A stretch of DNA of 64,000 nucleotides from Novosphingobium colocasiae. GTDB taxonomy: Bacteria; Pseudomonadota; Alphaproteobacteria; Sphingomonadales; Sphingomonadaceae. The stretch lies in contig NZ_BMZA01000002.1 in assembly GCF_014652555.1 (NCBI RefSeq), forward strand, positions 186,001 through 250,000, in the 5' to 3' direction. Position numbers and translations under genes: made by a program. The notes beneath the pieces are model-generated. The model saw only the letters and a list, made by a program, of their open reading frames with translations. It did no database searches and had not been told where the DNA came from. Below are positions 24,340 to 33,959 of this stretch, one piece after another (positions within the stretch are counted from its first letter, which is position 1; each line of letters begins with the position of its first letter).

Positions 24340-26236
24340 GGGGCAACGCCCCTTCGGCCGTTAGCCGGCGGGCGAGGTAGAGCGAGCCGCCTTCGCTGAG
24401 GTGGCTGGTATCCCACACCAGCGGCACCAGTCCCTTGGGTGATGCCACCAAGGCTTCGCAAAGATCGTCGCGGCACAGCCGGCTGCGTAGCGGAACGAAG
24501 CGCGCGCCATGTTCGCGGGCTGCGGTGGCGACCGCGCGGTCGGCCGGGCCGGTGCGGCTATCGGAGGAGAAGGCGCGGTTGGGCCGGTCCAGCGTGGCTC
24601 CGGTGGCGATCAGCCGCTGGGGCAGGGTGGGGGTGAATTCGGGCATACTGCCGATCACGGTGATGCGGCGGATGCCCATCTGGTTCAGCTCGGCCAGCGT
24701 GCTGGACAGCAGGCCGTGGATGTCGTCATGCGGGTGGTTCCCCCAGTACGCAAACAGGATGAGCTGGCGCGGCGGGTGGCGACGCAAGTGATCGAGCACG
24801 AAGGCATTGATCTGTGTGCAGCCCGGCCGAGCCGGGTCCGCATAGCCGAGCAGGGGGGGGCAGGCGGCAGAGGTGAACTGGCCGATATCCGGAACCAGCG
24901 CGCGCAATCCGGGTGCCAGCGCTGCGCCGTGGCTATCGGCCCAGATCACCGTATTGCCAGACCCGCCGCAGGCCGGGCCGAAGTCCCCCGAGCTTTGTGC
25001 GGCACCGATGTAGCAATGGCGCGGTCCGGCATAGAGCTTGGCCGGCTTGCTTTGCCCATATTCCGCAAGCTGGCGCTGCGCGGCGGAGAGGCTGGCCTGC
25101 TTTGCCTGCGTCCGGCTACCCCACAGGCCGATCGCGAGGAACAGCGCCAACCCTGCAAGGCTGAGGGTGAAGATGGCGCGCCGATCGAACCGGCTGGACG
25201 AGCCGCGAAAGGGCCGCTCGACATAGCGCCAGCTCAGGTACCCAAGGCCGAGCGAGGCCAGCGCCAGCATCGGCATCAGCCCGGCAGGCGGCTGGCCCAG
25301 CGTGCGGATGCGCGCGAACGTCAGCAGCGGCTGGTGCCACAAGTATGCGCTGTAGCTGATCAGCCCGATCGATGTGAACAGCCGGTTGGCGAGGATGCGC
25401 CCGGCCCAGGTTTCGGCCGTCCCCCAGATCAGGATCGCCATCACCCCGACGATCGGCAGGAGGGCATAGACGCTGGGGAACGGCACCGTCTCGTCGAACA
25501 GGAACAGTGATACGGCCACGCCGATCAGCCCTGCCATCGCCAGCCCCTGATGCGCGCGCGGGCCGCGGTTGCGCACGATAATCGCGGCGATGGAGCCGGC
25601 GAACAATTCCCACACCCGGGTTGGCGCGAGGTAGAAGTTGGCGGAGGGCAGATGACGCCATGCCCATTCGCTCAGCAGCAGGCTGGCGAAGGCGCAAGCC
25701 GCGATCAGCCATAGCAGCCGGCGCGGGCCCAGCGGCCACAGGGCGGCAAGGAAGATCGGGAAGAACAGGTAGTACTGCTCCTCCACCGCCAGGCTCCAGG
25801 TGTGCAGCAGCGGCATGTATTCCGAGGAGGCGGCGAAATAGTCGCTGCCCTGCCAGAACACGATGTTGGACGCGAACAGGCTGACCCCGGTCAGGCTTTG
25901 GGCGAAATCGTGCCACTGATCCGGCAGCATCCACGCCCAGGCGAACGGCAGGCAGGTGGCCAGCATGACGAACAGCGCCGGCAGGATGCGCCGGGCGCGC
26001 TTTTCGTAGAAATTGGCGATGCTGTAATGACCGCCGGCGATATCGGTCATCAGGATCGACGTGATCAGGAAGCCGCTGATCACGAAGAAGATATCGACAC
26101 CGACGAAGCCGCCGCGAAACGGGCCGATGCCGGCGTGAAAAAGGATGACGGGGACGACTGCCACCGCGCGCAATCCGTCGATCTCCGGGCGATAGGCGAC
26201 GCCCGGGTGCGCCGGGGCGGCAAGCGGCCGGGTCAT
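24332..26236 (-). CDS. Acyltransferase-3 / SGNH-domain O-acyltransferase (OafA-like)
   Basis: A 634-residue fusion protein. The N-terminal acyltransferase-3 domain opens PEIDGLRAVAVVPVILFHAG and has FFVISGFLITSIL and TWSLAVEEQYYLFFPIF. The C-terminal periplasmic SGNH hydrolase-like domain carries ADSHGAAL in the nucleophile position (GDSH is usual) and DTSHLSEGG for the catalytic Asp/His. OafA-type proteins move acetyl groups to extracytoplasmic polysaccharide. It is a paralogue of the next gene, whose stop it overlaps (ATGA), so a tandem duplication is likely. Confidence 0.88.
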   Translation of the reverse strand: MTRPLAAPAHPGVAYRPEIDGLRAVAVVPVILFHAGIGPFRGGFVGVDIFFVISGFLITSILMTDIAGGHYSIANFYEKRARRILPALFVMLATCLPFAWAWMLPDQWHDFAQSLTGVSLFASNIVFWQGSDYFAASSEYMPLLHTWSLAVEEQYYLFFPIFLAALWPLGPRRLLWLIAACAFASLLLSEWAWRHLPSANFYLAPTRVWELFAGSIAAIIVRNRGPRAHQGLAMAGLIGVAVSLFLFDETVPFPSVYALLPIVGVMAILIWGTAETWAGRILANRLFTSIGLISYSAYLWHQPLLTFARIRTLGQPPAGLMPMLALASLGLGYLSWRYVERPFRGSSSRFDRRAIFTLSLAGLALFLAIGLWGSRTQAKQASLSAAQRQLAEYGQSKPAKLYAGPRHCYIGAAQSSGDFGPACGGSGNTVIWADSHGAALAPGLRALVPDIGQFTSAACPPLLGYADPARPGCTQINAFVLDHLRRHPPRQLILFAYWGNHPHDDIHGLLSSTLAELNQMGIRRITVIGSMPEFTPTLPQRLIATGATLDRPNRAFSSDSRTGPADRAVATAAREHGARFVPLRSRLCRDDLCEALVASPKGLVPLVWDTSHLSEGGSLYLARRLTAEGALPLK

Positions 26237-28140
26237 GGATTCGGTCCCTTCGCCAGCGGCGCGATGGTGCCGGGCGCGGCCAGGCGGGCGGCAAGGTAAT
26301 CCGAACCGGCGCTGGTGAGGTGGCTGGAATCCCACGCCAGCGGCGCGAACCCGGCACCGTCAGGCACCACCGCCGCGCACCGGCCGGAACCGCATAGCAG
26401 GTCCAGCAGCGACACGAACTGTGCGTGCTGCGCAGTGGCGGCGCGGGCGATGGCCGTGTCGATATCGGCCAGCCCGGCGACCGGCACCGGGGCGGACGCC
26501 GCGCGATCAAGGCCGATGCCGGCGGCGATCAGCCGTTCGGGCAAGCTGGGCGCAAACTGCGGCAGGCTGCCGAGCACATAGATGCGGTCGATCCCGGCGG
26601 CGCGCAGCGCGCTGATCGTGCGGGCAAGATCGGCTTCCAGGCTGCTGGTTTGGTAGAGCATCCAGTTCCCGGCGAGGATCACCGTCTGCGGGCGGCGCTT
26701 GCGGATCAGGTCCAGCACGTGGGCATTGTCAGCGGCGCAGTTGGGCTGCGAGGCATTGTTGCGGCCGAGCAGTGGGGGGCAGGCGGCGGCGGTGTACTGC
26801 GCGAGGTCGGGCCAGTAGCGGCGCAGGCCCGGCGCGATCGCGGCGGCGTGGCTATCGCCCCAGACGACCACGCGGCCGTCTCCTGCGCAATCGGGCGTGA
26901 AGGCGGCGGGGCCCTGCGTGGCGTAGAGCAGGCACGAGCCGGCGCGGTACATCGCAGCCGGGTTGCTTTCCACATAGGCGTAGAGCGCGCGCTGCTCCGG
27001 CGTCAGCATCGCGATCCGGGCGCGATGGGCGGGCGCGGAAGCTCCGGCGACGCCTAGTGCCAGAAACAAGGCGAGGCCCGCCCCGCTCATCGCGAAGATC
27101 GCGCCCCGGCTGAAACCGCCGTCGGCCTTGCGGAACGGCCGCTCCACAAAACGCCAGCTCAGATAACCGAAACCAAGCGAAGCCAGTGCCAGCACCGCCA
27201 TCAGCGCATGGCCAGGTTCGTCCATCGCGCGGACGCGGGCGAAGGCGAACAGCGGCTGGTGCCACAGATAGGCGCTGTAGCTGATGAGGCCGACGCCGAC
27301 GAGCGCGGGGTGCGCAAGGATGCGTCCGGCCAGCGTGTCACGTCGGGCGAACAGCAGCAGCAGCACGACACCGAGGATCGGCGGCAAGGCATAGACGCTA
27401 GGGAAGGGCACGGCCGGGCCGTAGAACAGCAGGGCGGCGATCACGACGATCAGGCCGACCATCGCCAGCACGCCGTTGGCTGCCAGCGGGTTACCCTGTT
27501 TGCCCCGCCGTTCAACCTCCAGCGCCGCGATCGAGCCGGCGAACAGTTCCCAGACGCGGGTGGGGGCGAGGAAATAGTTGGCGTTGGGGTAATGACGCCA
27601 GGCCCATTCGCTCAGCAGCAGGCTGGCGAGAGCGCAGGCGGTGACCAGCCAGGTCAGCCGGGTGCGGCCGAGCCGCCAGAACGCGGCCAGAAATAGCGGG
27701 AAGACGACGTAGTACTGCTCTTCCACCGCCAGGCTCCAGGTGTGGAGGAGCGGCTTGGTTTCGCTGGCTGCCGCGAAATAGCCGCTCTCCTGCCAGAATT
27801 CCACGTTGGAGGCGAACAGGCTGACGGCGGCGATGCTGCGTGAAAAATCGCGGAAAGGCCCCGGCATCAGCCAGGCCCAGGCGAACGGCAGGCACAGCGC
27901 CATCACCGCGAACAGCGCCGGCAGGATGCGCCTTGCGCGCCTTTCGTAGAAGCCCGCGATCGAGAAACGGCCTTGAGCGATCTCATCGACGAGGATGGTG
28001 GTGATGAGGAAGCCGCTGATGACGAAGAACACGTCGACCCCGACGAAGCCGCCGCGAAACAGTGGAAAGCCTGCGTGGAACAAGATCACCGGCAGCACGG
28101 CCACGGCACGCAGGCCGTCAATCTCGGCGCGGTATTTCAT
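26233..28140 (-). CDS. Acyltransferase-3 / SGNH-domain O-acyltransferase (OafA-like), paralogue
   Basis: A 635-residue protein with the same architecture as its downstream neighbour: AEIDGLRAVAVLPVILFHAG, FFVISGFLITTIL and TWSLAVEEQYYVVFPLF in the membrane domain, and an SGNH domain with the canonical WGDSHAAAI and DSSHLTSAGS. The first 350 residues are very similar between the two; the SGNH parts are more diverged, which would fit acylation of different sugar positions. It overlaps both flanking genes by 1-4 bases. Confidence 0.88.
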   Translation of the reverse strand: MKYRAEIDGLRAVAVLPVILFHAGFPLFRGGFVGVDVFFVISGFLITTILVDEIAQGRFSIAGFYERRARRILPALFAVMALCLPFAWAWLMPGPFRDFSRSIAAVSLFASNVEFWQESGYFAAASETKPLLHTWSLAVEEQYYVVFPLFLAAFWRLGRTRLTWLVTACALASLLLSEWAWRHYPNANYFLAPTRVWELFAGSIAALEVERRGKQGNPLAANGVLAMVGLIVVIAALLFYGPAVPFPSVYALPPILGVVLLLLFARRDTLAGRILAHPALVGVGLISYSAYLWHQPLFAFARVRAMDEPGHALMAVLALASLGFGYLSWRFVERPFRKADGGFSRGAIFAMSGAGLALFLALGVAGASAPAHRARIAMLTPEQRALYAYVESNPAAMYRAGSCLLYATQGPAAFTPDCAGDGRVVVWGDSHAAAIAPGLRRYWPDLAQYTAAACPPLLGRNNASQPNCAADNAHVLDLIRKRRPQTVILAGNWMLYQTSSLEADLARTISALRAAGIDRIYVLGSLPQFAPSLPERLIAAGIGLDRAASAPVPVAGLADIDTAIARAATAQHAQFVSLLDLLCGSGRCAAVVPDGAGFAPLAWDSSHLTSAGSDYLAARLAAPGTIAPLAKGPNP

Positions 28141-29249
28141 CAGGTGCGGGCCGGAGCCTGCACGGCGTTGCGCCGCGCCAGCACCCGCTTGAGCCAGCGG
28201 CGAATGGGTTCATCATACAGCCGCAGCGCCAGGGTCGCGAGGGCGAGGAGCGCGGCGATCACCAGCACGAACAGTGGGGTAGCATACGGCGCGTGGCGGG
28301 CGAGGATCGGGGTGAGCCATGGGTCCAGCGCGAAGACGAACGGGACGTGGAGCGCGTAGACCGGGAACGACACGGCTCCCAGCCAGCGCCACAGCGCCGT
28401 GAGGGGGCCTTGCTCTGGCAGCCGCGCCGCGATCAGGATAATTGCCGGAAACAGCACCAGCACCGCGCCGAGGCGGATCCAGGTGGGCTGGATCGGCATG
28501 AACAGCACGGCGGCCAGCGCCAGCGCCACAAGTACGCCGGTGCCGGTGGCGGCGAGGCCCGATCCGCCGGTAGAGGCAGTATGGGCGGGGAGCAGGCGGT
28601 AGAGGAAAATCCCCAGAACGAATGGGGCCAGCGCGCGGAAGAAGGCGTAGGCCTGATCCTGCCAGGCGATCGTCGCATCGAGCCGGCCGGCCTGCGCCAC
28701 GGCGATGAGGGCGACCACGCTGATCGCCAGAAAGGCGATGAAGCGCCAGCTTCGTCCCAGCCACGGGGCCATCGCCGCCAGCAGGAAGTTGGTGGCGAGT
28801 TCATGCGTCAGCGACCAAAACGCGCCGTTTAGCGGATAGGCGGATGCGGCCGGGTCTGCCAGCCGAGGCAGCGGGACCAGCGCCAGGGCGAACACCGTCG
28901 CTCCGGCAACCTGCGTCATCGTCTTGCCGCCCAGCGTCAGGAAATAGACGGCCCCGATGAGATTGCCGAGCAGCATCATCGGATAGAGCCGCGCGAGGCG
29001 CACGACGACGAAGGTGCCAAGGCTCATCCGCCGCTCGGCCAGCCGCGCCCAATAGGCGTGGGCGATCACGAAGCCGCTGAGAAGGAAGAAGAAGTCCACC
29101 GCGAGACCGGCTTCGGGCCGGTAGCCCAGCACGAATTTCACCTTGAGGTGCAGGGCCATGACGGCGATGGCGGCGATGCCGCGCAGGCCATCCAACACCA
29201 CGAAATGGCGGGTGGGCGCGGTGCCGGGCTTGCCGAACGGGGCAAACAT
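28140..29249 (-). CDS. Acyltransferase family 3 membrane protein
   Basis: A protein of about 369 residues with a multi-helix acyltransferase-3 domain: FVVLDGLRGIAAIAVMALHL contains the conserved R and H, then AVDFFFLLSGFVIAHAY and ALHVPFVFALDP. It lacks an SGNH domain. I chose the ATG at 29249; a GTG at 29258 that overlaps the upstream stop (GTGA) is equally plausible. It belongs to a leftward operon with two OafA-like genes, a glycosyltransferase and the flippase. Confidence 0.85.
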   Translation of the reverse strand: MFAPFGKPGTAPTRHFVVLDGLRGIAAIAVMALHLKVKFVLGYRPEAGLAVDFFFLLSGFVIAHAYWARLAERRMSLGTFVVVRLARLYPMMLLGNLIGAVYFLTLGGKTMTQVAGATVFALALVPLPRLADPAASAYPLNGAFWSLTHELATNFLLAAMAPWLGRSWRFIAFLAISVVALIAVAQAGRLDATIAWQDQAYAFFRALAPFVLGIFLYRLLPAHTASTGGSGLAATGTGVLVALALAAVLFMPIQPTWIRLGAVLVLFPAIILIAARLPEQGPLTALWRWLGAVSFPVYALHVPFVFALDPWLTPILARHAPYATPLFVLVIAALLALATLALRLYDEPIRRWLKRVLARRNAVQAPART

Positions 29250-29254
29250 CACCG

Positions 29255-30187
29255 TCACCGGGCGACCATCGCCGCGCGCTGTTCCATCGCTTCGCGGGTA
29301 TCGCATTCCAGGACCAGCGCCAGCGGCGTGCCGGCGAAGCTATCGGGGATGGCTTCGCGAAAGGAGAACTTGTGCAGCGGGATCAACCCACGCTCCAGCG
29401 CCTGCGCGAAGGCAGGTGCGAGATCCTTGGTAAGATATTCGTAGCGCAGGATGTTTTCCTGCGTGCGTTCGAGATGCGAGGAATAGCGCCACATCCGCCC
29501 GGCCTGTGGGAAGCGGGCGAGGGCCAGCGAGAAGAAATCGTAGAACATGAGATAGGTGGTGGGCGAACTGGCGCAGGACCAGAACGAGAAGGCGACATCG
29601 CGCCACGCCCGCATGATCGGGTTGTCCTGCGCCGAGGCGAGGAACCAGGTGGCGACGGTGCGCTGTTCGGTGACGGTGAAGGCGAAGAAGCCGAACGGCA
29701 TCGCCGGGGCGAGCCACTGGTCCAGCGGAACCTGGCAGAACGTGGTGGCATCGACCCATACCCCGCCGAACCGCGTCAGCAGTTCGAGGCGGATAAGGTC
29801 GGCCAGTTGCGAGGGCTTCATCCGCTTGGCGGATACCTCGGCGGGGATACCGGTCAGCGCCAGCGCGGTTTCCTGATCGAGCAGCCGCACTTCCCAGCCG
29901 GGATTGCGCCGTCGCCAGGAATCGTAGGACAGCCGGGCCAGCGGCGGCATCGCGTCCCAGCCGCTATCCCAATAGATCCACACCGTGCGCCTGGTCATCG
30001 GCGGGGCCAGCAGCATGGCGCGCCCAAGGCTGCGCGGGCGCTGGGTGCGATCGGTCAGCTTGCGGCGGACGGCGCACCAGACGTAGTGAACCTGAAAGAA
30101 CGCCCGAAGCGCGAGGCGGCTGAGCGGATTGCGGCGCTTGATGGTGCCGCCGGGCGCAGGTGCCGGAGGGGTGGCCGGATCGATCAT
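29255..30187 (-). CDS. Capsular polysaccharide synthesis glycosyltransferase (GT32-like)
   Basis: A 310-residue cytosolic protein. TRRTVWIYWDSGWDAMPPLA and the segment SQLADLIRLELLTRFGGVWVDATTF are the capsular-polysaccharide-synthesis signature; the D in GGVWVDA stands for the DXD metal site of GT32-like enzymes. It probably transfers one sugar of the repeat unit. The ATG overlaps the stop of the flippase gene (ATGA). Confidence 0.85.
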   Translation of the reverse strand: MIDPATPPAPAPGGTIKRRNPLSRLALRAFFQVHYVWCAVRRKLTDRTQRPRSLGRAMLLAPPMTRRTVWIYWDSGWDAMPPLARLSYDSWRRRNPGWEVRLLDQETALALTGIPAEVSAKRMKPSQLADLIRLELLTRFGGVWVDATTFCQVPLDQWLAPAMPFGFFAFTVTEQRTVATWFLASAQDNPIMRAWRDVAFSFWSCASSPTTYLMFYDFFSLALARFPQAGRMWRYSSHLERTQENILRYEYLTKDLAPAFAQALERGLIPLHKFSFREAIPDSFAGTPLALVLECDTREAMEQRAAMVAR

Positions 30188-31539
30188 GCCGCCACCTTGC
30201 CGCGTCGTTCGAACAGCGCCAGAATATCGAGGGCCATTCCCAGCCGGCGGCGGACCAGCACCGCAAGGATGCTGTTCCACACGAACTGCCCCAGCACCGA
30301 CCCGATCGCCGCGCCCATGTGGCCGATCAGCGGCACGAGCAGCGCGCAGGCGGCGATGTTGATGACGATGCCTCCCACGATCCCCTTCACCGCGTCCCGT
30401 TCGAACCCCGTCATCGTCAGCGCCAGCGGCACCGGCCCTGTCATCGTATTGATGACATAGCCCAGGCACATGACCAGCATCGCCCAATAGGCGGCACCGA
30501 ACTGCGGATCAATCAGATGCAGCGCCCAGCGACCGCAAACGAGATAGGCGAGGGTGATGGTGACGGATATGCCGACCCCGGCATAGGTGGTCTGCAACGA
30601 GACCCGGCGAAACGCCTCCATATCGCCCTTGCGGTACATCTCTGCCAGAATCGGGCCGAGCGGCAGGGCGATGACGTTGAGCGCGATCGAGGCAAACAAG
30701 GCGAAGCGGCGCGCCATGTCGAGCAGGCCGACTTCGGTGGAGGACGACAGCAGCCCGGTGACCACCACCGGAACCTGTTCGTTCGCCACGAACATGATCT
30801 GGGTCACCCCCAGCACCATAGCCGAACGCGCCCAGACCTTGCGGGCTTCGGCGGACGGCGTGACGTCAAGCCTGCTGGCGGCCCGGGTCACCGCGCGCAG
30901 GGCCAGCGGGCAGGCGAGCGCGAGGCCGGCGACGAAGGTGATGATCGCGAGATCGGCGCTGGGCCGCAGCACGATCAGCCCGGCCACGAACAGCACAAGG
31001 TTGAGCAACGGAGGCAGGATCAGTTGATAAAGCTGGCCCTGCGATACCCGGCCGAGGCCGCGCAGCGATCCCTGCGCCAGCCGCAACTGGGCGGTGAGCA
31101 CGATGCCGAGCGCTTCGAGCAGAACGATCGTCCCCCAAGGCTGCCCGCGCCAGGCGTTGTATGCGGCGGTTGCGGGGATGAACACCAGCATGACCAGCGC
31201 AGCGTTCTTCCATACCGCCGCGGGCAAAGTGCGGGCGAGGGCGGCTTCGCCAGCCTGGTCATCGCCGGCGCGAGCAGCGGCGTATTCGCGGGCGGCGAGC
31301 ATGTCGTAGCCTAGGCTGCACAGCGGTGCGAACAGGGTTACGCTGGCGACAAGGTAGGCATAGCGGCCGTATTCGGTGGGGCCGAGCAGATGGCCGAGCA
31401 GGAACGACATGCCCAGCGTCATCGCCAGGCGCAGCACCCACACCCCGCCCGAGCCGATGATGCCGCGCATCAGCCGGGCCATAACCCCGTTGCCTGCGGC
31501 GAGCGTTCGCAAGCGTGCTGTCAGTACCCCGGCCTGCAT
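30184..31539 (-). CDS. Wzx-type polysaccharide flippase
   Basis: A 451-residue integral membrane protein with about 12 to 14 hydrophobic segments. The N-terminus (GIIGSGGVWVLRLAMTLGMS followed by LLGPTEYGRYAYLVA) is the pattern of the MATE/MVF-like polysaccharide transporters. It would flip the undecaprenyl-linked repeat unit across the inner membrane for the Wzy-like polymerase at 15402. Its stop overlaps the glycosyltransferase start. The 7-base gap to the beta-helix gene upstream suggests one operon. Confidence 0.88.
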   Translation of the reverse strand: MQAGVLTARLRTLAAGNGVMARLMRGIIGSGGVWVLRLAMTLGMSFLLGHLLGPTEYGRYAYLVASVTLFAPLCSLGYDMLAAREYAAARAGDDQAGEAALARTLPAAVWKNAALVMLVFIPATAAYNAWRGQPWGTIVLLEALGIVLTAQLRLAQGSLRGLGRVSQGQLYQLILPPLLNLVLFVAGLIVLRPSADLAIITFVAGLALACPLALRAVTRAASRLDVTPSAEARKVWARSAMVLGVTQIMFVANEQVPVVVTGLLSSSTEVGLLDMARRFALFASIALNVIALPLGPILAEMYRKGDMEAFRRVSLQTTYAGVGISVTITLAYLVCGRWALHLIDPQFGAAYWAMLVMCLGYVINTMTGPVPLALTMTGFERDAVKGIVGGIVINIAACALLVPLIGHMGAAIGSVLGQFVWNSILAVLVRRRLGMALDILALFERRGKVAA

Positions 31540-31546
31540 CGCGCGC

Positions 31547-33391
31547 CTATTCCGCGCCCGGCGTGACGCGGGGCGGATAAGTCGGCAAGGTAAGCCCTGC
31601 GCTGCGCTTTATGCCGGCGGCCGGTCTGTCCAGCTTGGTGACGGCGTCCAGCGTCGTGTCCATTGTCAGGCCGGGGACGGTGTTGTTGGAGACCTGCAGC
31701 GCGGCGCGGGGAAGGCCGCGCCATGGCTTGACCACGATCGGGACCGAAGCGGCACCGGTGCCCTTCACCGTATTGTCGGCAATGCGGACGGTGCCGGGGA
31801 TGCTGGCCACTTCGTAGCCGATCCCGGCCGACCCCGCAGGCATCGGCACCTGCACCTGCACCTGGTTGCCGCTGACCGTGCCCGATCCGGCCGCGCCGCC
31901 GATCAGCGTGACAGGCGAGGAGGGCGCGCGATCGAAGGTGAGTCGGTTGTTGCGGATCACGACGCTGCGGGTGAGCAGATAGCGCCAGTCGCACGCGACG
32001 TTGTGCAGGACGTTATCGGTGAATTCGAGGCTGTCGTAATAGCTGGGCAGGCACACGCCGATGCCGTCCGGCCCGGAATAGGTCAGGTGGTTGCCGATGA
32101 AGCGCACCGAAATATCGGGCGATTTGGCGAATCCCGCGCTGCGCAGGGCGACAAGCGCGATGCCACGGCCGCCGCCGATCTGGCGGGTGGCGAAGCGGCG
32201 CGCCATGTCCATCGCCGAGCCGTCCTGTTCGACGACATTGCGTTCGAAGACCACGTTGCGGGCGAGATAGAAAGTGGAAAGCCCGAAGTTCCCGGCGTTT
32301 TTGACCGTGTTGTCATAGGCATGGCAATCGAAGCAGCCTTCGAAATCGATCGCGGTGTCGATCGCGTCGGCCACCGCATTGCGGGCGACGATGACGTTCT
32401 GGCCGTTGTTGCCATAGATGTTGCCGTTGGAGCCGGTCAGCGTGTTGTCGGCGATGTAGATATCGCGGGCGCGGCGCAGGAACCGGGCTTCGCCGCCTTG
32501 CGTGGCCTTGGCCCCGCCGCCCCACCAGCTCACATTGGCAAAGCGGCCGCGATTGCCGGCGACGACGACCCGCCGTGCCATTTCGAAGCGCAGCAGCGGT
32601 GCCTGATAGACGCCGTTATCGACATCGTTATCGATGACGCAGAGGTCTTCGTTGAGGTCATCGAAGCCGGTGGCGGAGAAACCCGCGAGCACTGCCGGAT
32701 CGACGGCCGGTGGCTCGCGGCCCTTGGCCTGGCGGGCAGCCGCGAGCCGGAGGTAATCGCCGCTCAGCATGCGGCGGTGCTTGACCACGGCGAGGCCCAT
32801 GTTGCGGGTGGTGCAGCCCCGGATGGTCAGACCGCGCAGGTTGATCGCCTGGAGCAGGACCATGAGCCCGGTGCCGGCCCGTTCGCGCACCGCATGGAGA
32901 CCATCGATCCACATATCGCGGACGAAGGCGGCGGGATCGGCGGCTTGCGGCGCTTCGACGCCCAGAATCGCGCTGACACCGGAGCCGGGATGCGCGGCGG
33001 TCCACACCAGATGCGGGCCTTGTCCTTCGCCGAACAGCGCGAACGGTCGGTTGATCCGGAGCGGTTGCGAGAGCCGCAAGGGCCCGTCGATGACAACGGC
33101 GGGCGCGCCGCTTTCATAGGCGCGGCGCAGCGCTTCGCCATCATCGCTGCTGCCATCGAGCCGCGCCCCGAACTGGCGGACGCTGACCGCACCTTGGCGC
33201 AGGCTGGCTGAACGCGCGAGGATTTGCGCGCGCGATGCCGACCATGACGGCCAGTCCGCCGGGCCGGACCCGGCAACTGCTTTTCCGTGGCAGGCACCGA
33301 TCAGCCCGCTGCCGCCGACAGCGCATGCCGCAATCTGCAATGCCCGCCGGCGAGAGGTCGGAAACATGGGCAGATTCCGGGAGATAGCCAT
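31547..33391 (-). CDS. Right-handed beta-helix protein with Tat/lipoprotein signal
   Basis: A 614-residue exported protein. TSRRRALQIAACAVGG (12-27) is a twin-arginine signal, and LIGAC (Cys34) looks like a lipobox, so it may be a Tat-exported lipoprotein. From about residue 60 it has pectate-lyase-like repeats: many I/V-x-D/G-N-x-V rungs such as VVAGNRGRFANV, IYIADNTLTGSNGNIYGNNG and VVIRNNRLTF. Such folds are polysaccharide lyases, epimerases or binding proteins. In this locus it probably trims or modifies the exported polymer. Catalytic residues could not be assigned. A second ATG at 33367 is an alternative start. Confidence 0.8.
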   Translation of the reverse strand: MAISRNLPMFPTSRRRALQIAACAVGGSGLIGACHGKAVAGSGPADWPSWSASRAQILARSASLRQGAVSVRQFGARLDGSSDDGEALRRAYESGAPAVVIDGPLRLSQPLRINRPFALFGEGQGPHLVWTAAHPGSGVSAILGVEAPQAADPAAFVRDMWIDGLHAVRERAGTGLMVLLQAINLRGLTIRGCTTRNMGLAVVKHRRMLSGDYLRLAAARQAKGREPPAVDPAVLAGFSATGFDDLNEDLCVIDNDVDNGVYQAPLLRFEMARRVVVAGNRGRFANVSWWGGGAKATQGGEARFLRRARDIYIADNTLTGSNGNIYGNNGQNVIVARNAVADAIDTAIDFEGCFDCHAYDNTVKNAGNFGLSTFYLARNVVFERNVVEQDGSAMDMARRFATRQIGGGRGIALVALRSAGFAKSPDISVRFIGNHLTYSGPDGIGVCLPSYYDSLEFTDNVLHNVACDWRYLLTRSVVIRNNRLTFDRAPSSPVTLIGGAAGSGTVSGNQVQVQVPMPAGSAGIGYEVASIPGTVRIADNTVKGTGAASVPIVVKPWRGLPRAALQVSNNTVPGLTMDTTLDAVTKLDRPAAGIKRSAGLTLPTYPPRVTPGAE

Positions 33392-33514
33392 GGCCGCGAC
33401 TTGTGCATTGATATCTGTTGCAGCGCAACATCTAAGTCATTGTGCGGATTCGCATCCGTGGCGATTCGGGTAATGCCGATGGTCTCATTTTGCGCCTGCG
33501 GAGGAACTGGAGTG

Positions 33515-33865
33515 ATGTGGCACCTTGCGCTGGCGGATCAGTGGGAAGCCCTGAAATCGGCGGTCCTGCCGCACAATCAGGACGTTCGCGGGCTGGTCCA
33601 TATCCATGCCGCGATCGGTATCTACCTGGCGCTCGCCCTGTTCGCCCGGCGCGGGCTGGCGGCGTGGTGGCCGGTGGCGGTGGTCGGCCTGCTGACGCTG
33701 GCGAACGAAGCGATGGATGTGATCGCGCTGCCCGATCCCGGCCAGTTCTGGGTTCTTCGCGATACCGGATGGGACATCGTCAATTCGCTGCTGTGGCCGT
33801 GCGCCATCATGGTCGCGGCGCGACTGCTGGACCGGAAGGGTGAGGACATCACGCCCGACGAATAG
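33515..33865 (+). CDS. Small membrane protein of unknown function
   Basis: A 116-residue protein with about three hydrophobic segments (IHAAIGIYLALALFARR, WPVAVVGLLTLANEAMDVIA, IVNSLLWPCAIMVAARLL). GGAGG lies ten bases before the ATG. The pattern of helices with a central N-E-A-M-D segment recalls VanZ-like small membrane proteins, but I cannot name a family. It diverges from the beta-helix gene and precedes a phage-tailspike-like pair. The intervening region contains the inverted repeat TGTTGC-AGC-GCAACA (33416-33430). Confidence 0.65.
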   Translation: MWHLALADQWEALKSAVLPHNQDVRGLVHIHAAIGIYLALALFARRGLAAWWPVAVVGLLTLANEAMDVIALPDPGQFWVLRDTGWDIVNSLLWPCAIMVAARLLDRKGEDITPDE

Positions 33866-33959
33866 CGAAAATGCATTTTTGTTCTCTAAATGTTTTCCTA
33901 CTTCCCCATTCATGCGTATCTCGCTTCGGGTCTTTCGTTTTTCCAGAAAGGACCCGCCC

